A DNA stretch of 5,331 nucleotides from Candidatus Woesearchaeota archaeon (lineage in GTDB: Archaea > Nanobdellota > Nanobdellia > SCGC-AAA011-G17 > JACPNG01): assembly GCA_016185555.1 (NCBI GenBank), contig JACPNI010000114.1:1-5331 (forward strand), read 5' to 3'. This document shows, piece by piece, positions 1 through 4,987 of the stretch. The position numbers were made by a program, and so were the translations under genes. Under the pieces are notes generated by a model that saw nothing but the letters and a program-made list of their open reading frames with translations, was not told the origin of the DNA and did no database searches. Numbering within the stretch: position 1 is the first letter of the stretch; each line of letters starts with the position of its first letter.

Positions 1-800
1 AAAATATAGCCTCTTTCCGGATAGTCAAAAGAACCAATATAACTTTCAGGCCCATAAAGCTGTTCAAATTTTCCATATAAATCAAAAGGAACTATCCATA
101 TAGTATAAGGAATTCTTTGTACATAATCTTTGTGATCCCTACCATAGTTTAACTCTCTAAAAAGCCCATTCTGTATGCCGCTTAATAGCGTTTTAATATC
201 ATTATCATTTTCTTGTGATACAACCTCGTTTACAAAAAGAAGATTATTTGGATTGGATTCAAAATACTGAAATAAAATAGGAGCAATGTCCCATTCAGTA
301 AATAACAAAACATCACGTTTATCTGATGCTCTAGATTCATAACGTAAACCAATATTAGACCACGCCTCTGCAGCCCATTTTTTATATAAAGGACTATTAA
401 AATCAAACCTTACAATCTCTTTAAAAACTCTTGGTTCAAATCTTTTCTGATTAACCCCATCACCATTTCCGGGTTCATAGCATTTTGATTCTGATTCACC
501 AGTTTCAAGGTTTACATAAAGCTGAGGGCTTGCTGCAATCTCTTCTGAACTTAAAGAAACCCCAATAAGCGCTTTTTCTAAAGGTCCAAGCCTGCCATCT
601 GACAAAGAATCTACATGCAAAAAATAACTAGAAACGATATCCCCGGTTTTCTTAACATTATCTGTAAAAAGAAGCTGATGTCTATCACTATACATTGAAC
701 GGCTCATTCTCCTGAATATTGCGCCATATTTTCTTGCTAATGTAAAATCTGGTTCAATATTATCGGGTTTTATAATTTTATACGGTAAATCCATTTTCAT
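1..800 (-). CDS. Unrecognised soluble protein, 3' end cut by window edge
   Basis: An uninterrupted minus-strand frame of 266 codons runs from an ATG at 800 to the left edge, so the C-terminus is missing. I do not recognise the family. The start reads MKMDLPYKIIKPD; an in-frame second ATG at 794 is an equally good start, and neither has a Shine-Dalgarno site. No signal peptide or membrane helix is visible. The chain is mixed alpha/beta in character and rich in aromatic residues, with tracts such as KYGAIFRRMSRSMYSDRHQ (about residues 24-42), FTEWDIAPILFQYF (167-180) and RIPYTIWIVPFDLYG (229-243). The single cysteine seen is residue 107, in a Gly/Asn-rich stretch that looks like a loop. It is transcribed away from secF, from its own promoter, so it is probably not part of the Sec operon. 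Base composition matches its neighbours. That it is a real gene is well supported by its length, clean frame and upstream TATA box; the function is unknown. Confidence 0.85.
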   Translation of the reverse strand, partial: MKMDLPYKIIKPDNIEPDFTLARKYGAIFRRMSRSMYSDRHQLLFTDNVKKTGDIVSSYFLHVDSLSDGRLGPLEKALIGVSLSSEEIAASPQLYVNLETGESESKCYEPGNGDGVNQKRFEPRVFKEIVRFDFNSPLYKKWAAEAWSNIGLRYESRASDKRDVLLFTEWDIAPILFQYFESNPNNLLFVNEVVSQENDNDIKTLLSGIQNGLFRELNYGRDHKDYVQRIPYTIWIVPFDLYGKFEQLYGPESYIGSFDYPERGYI

Positions 801-844
801 ATTTTAGCATACAATTCCAATGTTTAATACCAAATAATAAGGAA

Positions 845-866
845 ATAAGGACCTTATAAACCTTTC
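845..866 (-). promoter_or_regulatory. Archaeal BRE/TATA promoter of the 800-1 gene, overlapping a palindrome
   Basis: Read on the minus strand, AAAGGTTTATAAGG is a near-canonical archaeal BRE plus TATA box (TTTATAAG at 860-853). Initiation about 25-27 bases downstream would fall near 830, giving a leader of about 30 bases without a visible Shine-Dalgarno site. A weaker AT box (TTATTATTTGG, about 840-830) could instead give a nearly leaderless transcript. A perfect 13-bp palindrome, ATAAGG-A-CCTTAT (845-857), covers the downstream half of the TATA box, a position where a repressor would block TBP binding. Confidence 0.6.
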
Positions 867-980
867 TATTTGTTACTACTATTAAATTAATATATAACTA
901 TTCAGGCTTATCAATTTTAAATAGAGCGCTATGTTTAGTCCATTTTTCAAAGAAACTACAAAACCCCTTAAAACATCCAA

Positions 981-992
981 AAATATTTAAAC
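981..992 (+). promoter_or_regulatory. TATA box of the secF operon (leaderless)
   Basis: AAATATTTAAAC is a good archaeal TATA box centred about 30 bases before the secF ATG at 1017. Initiation 25-28 bases downstream would fall a few bases before, or at, the start codon. The bases before the ATG (GAGTAACCAAGAC) contain no Shine-Dalgarno match, which fits a leaderless or near-leaderless mRNA and supports this ATG as the true start. Confidence 0.65.
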
Positions 993-1016
993 CCTCAAAG
1001 AACGAGTAACCAAGAC

Positions 1017-1910
1017 ATGTTTGAAAAAATAAGAGAGCTTTACATAAATGAATATAAGAAACTATTGATAATCCCAATATTAATACTATTATTAAGTCTT
1101 GCCCATTTGGGGTATAATTACTACAAAACAGGTGATTTTATAGAAAAAGATGTTTCCTTAAAAGGAGGCATAACTGCAAGCATATATACTGATAAAGACT
1201 ATGGCGAACTGGAAAAAGACCTAAGCAAGAAGTTTAATACCGGCTTTTTAGTAAGAAAACTAACTGAATTTGGGACTGAAAGGCAAAATGGATTTATTAT
1301 TGAAACTTCAAACGTAAATGAAGATGACCTTAAAAAAACAATTGAAGAAAAGCTCGATATAAAATTAACCAAAGAAAACTTTTCAATAGAATCAACAGGT
1401 TCAAGCCTTAGCCAGTCATTCTACAAGCAAATGTTGTTTGCAATGGCTTTAGCATTTGGATTTATGTCTATTGTTGTATTTTTAATCTTTAGGACTTTTG
1501 TTCCAAGCTTTGCTGTTATATTATCCGCTTTTGCAGATATAGTGGAAACTGTTGCTTTGATAGACTTAATAGGCGTCAAGCTTTCAACAGGAGCAATTGC
1601 AGCATTATTGCTCCTTATTGGTTATTCTGTTGATACCGATATATTGCTCACTACAAATGTCATTAAGAGAAAAGAGGGCTCAATTGATGATCGCATATTC
1701 AAATCCATTAAAACAGGTATGATGATGACATTAACTGCGATTGCAGCTGTCACTATAGGCTATTTTATTTCAAATTCATTTTTATTAAAAGATATATTCC
1801 TTATAATCCTGATTGGATTGCTGTTTGATATATTTAATACGTGGATCACAAATACTGCAATACTAAAAGCTTATATCTTAAGAAAGGTGGAGCATGAGAA
1901 AATTTCTTAA
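1017..1910 (+). CDS. secF: Protein-export membrane protein SecF
   Basis: SecF is one half of the SecDF complex, an RND-type membrane protein that assists SecYEG-dependent export from the outer face of the membrane. The 297-residue chain has the full family layout. TM1 is at about 17-36, followed by the conserved SLKGG motif (47-51) and the small external P4 domain to about 130. Five further helices lie at about 138-158, 165-186, 190-211, 234-253 and 257-283. The TM4 signature IGYSVDTDILLT (201-212) is the archaeal form, with Asp206 and Asp208 in the membrane at the site of the proton-relay residues of bacterial SecDF. The KTG motif at 232-234 occupies the place of a conserved TM5 arginine in bacteria. 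The length is normal for archaeal SecF. It lies upstream of and overlaps secD by 17 bases, the archaeal order (bacteria have secD first). A TATA box just upstream and the lack of a Shine-Dalgarno site suggest a leaderless start. Confidence 0.96.
   Translation: MFEKIRELYINEYKKLLIIPILILLLSLAHLGYNYYKTGDFIEKDVSLKGGITASIYTDKDYGELEKDLSKKFNTGFLVRKLTEFGTERQNGFIIETSNVNEDDLKKTIEEKLDIKLTKENFSIESTGSSLSQSFYKQMLFAMALAFGFMSIVVFLIFRTFVPSFAVILSAFADIVETVALIDLIGVKLSTGAIAALLLLIGYSVDTDILLTTNVIKRKEGSIDDRIFKSIKTGMMMTLTAIAAVTIGYFISNSFLLKDIFLIILIGLLFDIFNTWITNTAILKAYILRKVEHEKIS
1883..1890 (+). promoter_or_regulatory. Ribosome binding site of secD inside secF
   Basis: AAAGGTGG lies 3 bases before the secD ATG at 1894, inside the last codons of secF. 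GGTG pairs with the archaeal 16S tail (complement of GGAGGTGATC). It decides the secD start and, with the 17-base gene overlap, indicates translational coupling of the two subunits. Confidence 0.6.
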
Positions 1911-3645
1911 CTGGAAGGTTATTTTGCTTATTGCATTTCTTGTATTCTCTCTTATAACTACAGCTCCAAATCCATTTGCAGATGGAATTGAGGTTAAAAA
2001 TGTGGAGAGTGGAAGTTTAATAGCCGGCATGGGAATAAGCCCTGGAGAAAAAGTAACTTATATTAATGACAAGCCAGTAAAAACAGCTGAGGAGTTTAAT
2101 AATGCACTCAAATACCTTGAAACAGAAAACAAAACAATTTCTGTTAAAACTAATATTGACACTTTAACTTATAATGTATCAGATTCAATAGGATTCAAGA
2201 TTGATGATAATCTTACTGTAATACAAGTTGATGAAGGCTATCCAATTTTAGAAGGAACTGTAATAAAAAAAATAAATGATGAAACAGTTGCAAATACTTC
2301 TGAATTTAACAATATAACTGACTCTTTGTTCCCAAAACAAAAGATCTCAATTACAACTTCAAAGAACAAGTATGTTTATCTAACTAACAAGAAGCCGGAG
2401 ATCACTGTTGGATTGGTTAAGACAAACAATGTTAAGATGGGTCTTGACCTTGAAGGAGGTACAAGGGTCTTAATCGAACCTAAGAAAGAAAATGGAACTG
2501 TAACTGCCAGTGATGTAGATGATCTTATAACTGTTATGAGCAACAGGTTAAATGTCTATGGCTTAAGTGACTTAACAATAAGGGCTGCAAATGACTTACA
2601 GGGAAACAAGTTCATTTTAATTGAAATAGCTGGGGTTGGAAGGGAAGAGGTTAAGGAACTAATTGGCAAACAGGGAAAATTTGAGGCTAAGGTTGGTGAG
2701 GATATTGTATTTATTGGCGGAAAAAATGATATTCCATTTGTCTGCCGTGAGGACGGAACATGCAGCGGGGTGAGGGGCTGCGACCAAGTTAGTTCTAATC
2801 AATGGACTTGTTCTTTTGAATTTGCAATAAAATTAAGTGAAGAAGCTGCTAAAAGGCATGCTGAGATAACAAATAAGCTCGAGGTTAATACCAGTAGCCG
2901 GGGGAATTCGTATTTATCTAAAACCCTGGATCTTTATCTTGACAAGAAAAAAGTTGATAGTTTGCAGATTGCTAGTGATTTAAAAGGAAAAGAATCCAAA
3001 GACATAGCAATTTCCGGACCTGGTTTTGGTTCTTCAAGGGCTGATGCCTTGGATAGTGCTGTTAAGAACATGAATAAGCTTCAGACAATACTAATAACCG
3101 GAAGCCTTCCTGTTGATATCCAAATTGTTAAACTTGACAGCATTTCTCCTGTTCTTGGGAAAAGTTTTATTGATAATGCACTGCTTGTTTTATTTTTATC
3201 AATGATTGCAGTTTCATTAATAATTTATATCCGTTACAGGAGCCTTAAGATAACAATACCAATCATAATAACAATGCTTAGTGAGATATTTATTATACTT
3301 GGCGTGGCTGCACTCATCCAGTGGAACATTGATCTAGCTGCAATTGCCGGGATAATTGCTTCTGTAGGAACTGGTGTAAATGACCAGATTGTTATAACTG
3401 ACGAGATCCTGTCAAGAACCGCTGATAAGTTTCTGACATGGAAGGAGAAGATTAAAAGGGCTTTCTTCATCATATTTTCTGCATATGCAACATTATTGGT
3501 AGCAATGTTCCCCTTATTATTTGCCGGTGCTGGATTGATAAGGGGTTTTGCCTTGACAACAATTATTGGATTTACAATTGGTGTATTGGTAACAAGACCT
3601 GCTTTTGCTTCTATTGCTGAATATCTGATTGAAAAAGAAAATTAA
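1894..3645 (+). CDS. secD: Protein-export membrane protein SecD with tandem PDZ-like repeats
   Basis: SecD is the partner of SecF in the SecDF complex that assists SecYEG-dependent export. The order in this 583-residue protein is: TM1 (about 8-26); an external segment (31-165) with two PDZ-like repeats whose V..INDxxV..(S/A)EEFNN-type cores are at 54-70 and 123-140; the conserved GLDLEGGTRV motif (183-192); the large external P1 domain (about 196-410) with four cysteines (284, 290, 296, 306) just before the conserved LSEEAA (314-319); the SPVLGKSFI motif (418-426); then five helices at about 427-447, 452-474, 479-501, 523-546 and 549-574. TM4 carries GTGVNDQIVITDE (492-504), the archaeal form of the bacterial GMAVDANVL motif, but with Asn496 where bacteria have the key Asp and with Asp497 next to it. 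The protein is longer than I expect of a minimal archaeal SecD because of the 31-165 segment. It is coupled to secF by overlap and followed after 2 bases by a small membrane protein gene. Confidence 0.96.
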   Translation: MRKFLNWKVILLIAFLVFSLITTAPNPFADGIEVKNVESGSLIAGMGISPGEKVTYINDKPVKTAEEFNNALKYLETENKTISVKTNIDTLTYNVSDSIGFKIDDNLTVIQVDEGYPILEGTVIKKINDETVANTSEFNNITDSLFPKQKISITTSKNKYVYLTNKKPEITVGLVKTNNVKMGLDLEGGTRVLIEPKKENGTVTASDVDDLITVMSNRLNVYGLSDLTIRAANDLQGNKFILIEIAGVGREEVKELIGKQGKFEAKVGEDIVFIGGKNDIPFVCREDGTCSGVRGCDQVSSNQWTCSFEFAIKLSEEAAKRHAEITNKLEVNTSSRGNSYLSKTLDLYLDKKKVDSLQIASDLKGKESKDIAISGPGFGSSRADALDSAVKNMNKLQTILITGSLPVDIQIVKLDSISPVLGKSFIDNALLVLFLSMIAVSLIIYIRYRSLKITIPIIITMLSEIFIILGVAALIQWNIDLAAIAGIIASVGTGVNDQIVITDEILSRTADKFLTWKEKIKRAFFIIFSAYATLLVAMFPLLFAGAGLIRGFALTTIIGFTIGVLVTRPAFASIAEYLIEKEN

Positions 3646-3647
3646 AG

Positions 3648-4097
3648 ATGATTAAGTTTCAAAAATATACATTTATTGGTGTAATAATTGGAATTGTAGT
3701 GATGGTTGTTCTTTATTCTTATCTTGGATCTGAAGGCTTCAAAAAGATTTATCCACTAATAATGTTATTAGTAATATCTACATTCCTTGTAGTAGTGATT
3801 CTTTTCATTCTGTTTGCTAACAAGATATCTTATTTGATAGAACCAAAGGAAGATAATTCTAACCTTATTGAATTAAGAATGAATAGAGCTTTAACTTTAG
3901 TAGTTGCTTCTTATTCTATAGGTATAACCCTAATCTCCACTGGTGCTACTTTTCAAACCCCAACACCTGTAGGACTAATTTCGTTAATAAGCGGTCTTTT
4001 CTGTATGTTTGTTGGTATAACTATATTTATTTTTGAATATTTGCCGCGTAATAGGAGACTTGAAATTAGGTATATGCTGGAAGAAAAGGAGAGTTAG
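3648..4097 (+). CDS. Small four-helix membrane protein of unknown function
   Basis: This 149-residue protein starts 2 bases after the secD stop, so it is almost certainly co-transcribed and probably co-translated with secFD. No separate Shine-Dalgarno site is seen, which fits coupling by reinitiation. I do not recognise the family. Four hydrophobic helices are visible, at about 9-27, 34-57, 80-101 and 107-131. A short charged linker (64-79, rich in Glu, Asp and Arg) joins helices 2 and 3, and a basic-then-acidic tail (PRNRRLEIRYMLEEKES) ends the protein. The positive residues PRNRR just after helix 4 suggest, by the positive-inside rule, that both termini face the cytoplasm. No catalytic motif or cysteine cluster is present; the only cysteine (119) lies within helix 4. 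A role connected with SecDF is suggested only by position; it could equally be an unrelated operon passenger. Confidence 0.88.
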   Translation: MIKFQKYTFIGVIIGIVVMVVLYSYLGSEGFKKIYPLIMLLVISTFLVVVILFILFANKISYLIEPKEDNSNLIELRMNRALTLVVASYSIGITLISTGATFQTPTPVGLISLISGLFCMFVGITIFIFEYLPRNRRLEIRYMLEEKES

Positions 4098-4110
4098 AAA
4101 CCTTTAAATA
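4097..4110 (+). promoter_or_regulatory. Strong BRE/TATA promoter of the 49-codon gene
   Basis: GAAACCTTTAAATA is a near-consensus archaeal BRE plus TATA element; its first base is the last base of the preceding stop codon. Initiation about 25 bases past the TATA centre would fall at about 4130-4133, just before the ribosome binding site of the next gene. The downstream small gene can therefore be transcribed independently of secFD. Confidence 0.7.
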
Positions 4111-4132
4111 AAAGCAAACCCAGACAGATTAA

Positions 4133-4140
4133 GAGGTGAT
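4133..4140 (+). promoter_or_regulatory. Near-perfect Shine-Dalgarno site of the 49-codon gene
   Basis: GAGGTGAT is an 8-base match to the complement of the archaeal 16S rRNA tail and ends 3 bases before the ATG at 4144. It is the strongest ribosome binding site in the window and is the main evidence that the short frame behind it is translated. Confidence 0.8.
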
Positions 4141-4143
4141 ATT

Positions 4144-4293
4144 ATGGCTTTTGAAGAGATCATACCATGGGCTACTTTAGGTGCAGTTATTGGAATTGCT
4201 TATAGTTTAAGAAGAATTTATGTTCTTGAGGCTAGAATAATAGAATTAGATGATAAGCTTGTAACCCTATTATCAAGAACAAAAAAGAAATAA
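4144..4293 (+). CDS. 49-residue single-helix membrane protein
   Basis: A short frame of 49 codons, ending with TAA at 4291-4293, encodes a small membrane protein. The chain begins MAFEEIIPWATLGAVIGIAY. A hydrophobic segment at about 6-21 forms one membrane helix, followed by an SLRRIY motif, then an amphipathic, probably coiled-coil stretch (about 25-44, heptad-like Ile/Leu with Glu/Asp/Arg), and a basic end RTKKK. The basic residues after the helix predict a cytoplasmic C-terminus. I do not recognise a named family and assign no function. It has its own BRE/TATA promoter and a near-perfect Shine-Dalgarno site, so despite its size it is very likely a real, well-expressed gene. It could assist a membrane complex, possibly the neighbouring Sec components, but only its position suggests this. 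Confidence 0.85.
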   Translation: MAFEEIIPWATLGAVIGIAYSLRRIYVLEARIIELDDKLVTLLSRTKKK

Positions 4294-4300
4294 TTACAAC

Positions 4301-4315
4301 CAGCATAGACTGCTG
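4301..4315 (+). terminator. Weak hairpin after the 49-codon gene
   Basis: CAGCA-TAGAC-TGCTG is a 5-bp stem with a 5-base loop, 7 bases after the stop codon. It is not followed by a T-tract, so it is a poor terminator by usual criteria; it could stabilise the 3' end of the short mRNA or be chance. Confidence 0.25.
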
Positions 4316-4349
4316 ATACTCATATGTAACTTATGTTTGGTAACGTAAT

Positions 4350-4377
4350 CTTTATTAATTATTAAGTGTACAGTACA
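4350..4377 (+). promoter_or_regulatory. TATA-like box and 11-bp palindrome before the 4385 gene
   Basis: CTTTATTAATT (4350-4360) is TATA-like and centred about 30 bases before the ATG at 4385, so the transcript would be leaderless or nearly so. Between the box and the start lies the perfect inverted repeat TGTAC-A-GTACA (4367-4377). A repressor bound here would block RNA polymerase, a common archaeal arrangement. No Shine-Dalgarno site precedes the ATG at 4385. Confidence 0.45.
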
Positions 4378-4384
4378 AGAATTA

Positions 4385-4954
4385 ATGTTAAGAAGGTTAA
4401 ACAGGATGCTGACAGAATTTGAAAAAAAGATTTTGGAATTAAGAAAAACTAAATTAGATCCTAAGTTGGAAGATGAAATTTTAAATAGAAACTCTCCTGA
4501 GGAATTTAAAGAGTGGTATGATAATAGAAGGGAACCGAGCTTGGCAGAGATGAAGAAGAAAATTCCAATTAAATATCTTTCATCTTTTATAGATTGGGGT
4601 AAAGTTAAAAAGGTATATAACGATGGTATAGACATGTATGTTGCTGAATGCGGAGAAGGTAATTTTTTAAGATCAAAGTTAATATTAAAATCAAGGGATA
4701 TAAAAGAAGAGGATCTTGAAGAAAGGTTACCTAGGCTAGTTTTAGATACTTATGGTTCTTTTGAAAAATACGAAGGCTTTGGAAAGTCGCTACATAAAAT
4801 AGGTGATAAATTGCAAAAACTTGTTGATGAAACTAGATGGTCTGTAGTGGAGAGTGTAATGATAAAAAAACTTGTTGCATACCCATTAATAAATTGCTGT
4901 AAAGCCGAATCTGAAATAATCTCAGAGTATTGTAAAAAAATAAATCCACATTAA
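4385..4954 (+). CDS. Charged, mostly helical soluble protein of unknown function
   Basis: This 189-residue protein is not one I recognise. It has no signal peptide or membrane helix and is rich in Lys, Glu, Leu and Ile, so it is probably an alpha-helical cytoplasmic protein. The N-terminal third (about 8-60) has long charged helices, followed by KYLSSFIDWGKVKKVYNDG (63-81). A second charged region (about 97-115) leads to a C-terminal helical half ending with cysteines at 171, 172 and 183; a further Cys89 lies in the short CGEGN turn. The cysteines do not form an obvious metal-binding spacing. The ATG at 4385 suits a leaderless transcript from the TATA-like box; Met8 (4406) is the alternative start. 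It has its own promoter and is convergent with galU, so it appears to be a single-gene unit. A shorter antisense frame across its 5' half looks like a shadow. Confidence 0.8.
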   Translation: MLRRLNRMLTEFEKKILELRKTKLDPKLEDEILNRNSPEEFKEWYDNRREPSLAEMKKKIPIKYLSSFIDWGKVKKVYNDGIDMYVAECGEGNFLRSKLILKSRDIKEEDLEERLPRLVLDTYGSFEKYEGFGKSLHKIGDKLQKLVDETRWSVVESVMIKKLVAYPLINCCKAESEIISEYCKKINPH

Positions 4955-4960
4955 GATAGT

Positions 4961-4979
4961 ATTTCCAAAAACAGGAAGT
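4961..4979. terminator. Possible bidirectional terminator between convergent genes
   Basis: The 33-bp gap between the two convergent genes contains ATTTCC-AAAAACA-GGAAGT, a 6-bp stem (one T-G pair) with a 7-base loop. On the minus strand the loop is a T-rich run (TGTTTTT), which could terminate galU transcription, since archaeal RNA polymerase stops at T-tracts. The stem is short, so confidence is limited. Confidence 0.35.
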
Positions 4980-4987
4980 TTGATAGT

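Larger units (their letters stand above)
801..1016. other. Divergent intergenic region
   Basis: This 216-bp gap separates the minus-strand unknown gene from secF. It is very AT-rich and contains the two divergent promoters described separately. A further TATA-like run (TTAATATATAAC, about 887-898) lies in the middle without a gene at the expected distance. No RNA gene or convincing coding frame is visible; the longest plus-strand ATG frame I noticed (931) ends after 19 codons. Confidence 0.7.

Noticed and set aside
921..932. Short hairpin ATAG-AGCG-CTAT in the divergent intergenic region
   Set aside because: A 4-bp stem is expected by chance in AT-rich DNA and it does not align with a promoter element.
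931..990. 19-codon plus-strand frame upstream of secF
   Set aside because: It is too short, overlaps the secF TATA box and has no ribosome binding site.
3234..3473. 79-codon minus-strand frame inside secD
   Set aside because: It lies antisense to the conserved TM3-TM4 region of secD, has no promoter or family resemblance, and is a shadow of the real gene.
4294..4635. 113-codon minus-strand frame across the start of the 4385 gene
   Set aside because: Its Ser/Leu/Phe-rich composition is what the antisense of a Lys/Glu-rich gene gives. The plus-strand frame is longer, has a better composition and a TATA-like box.
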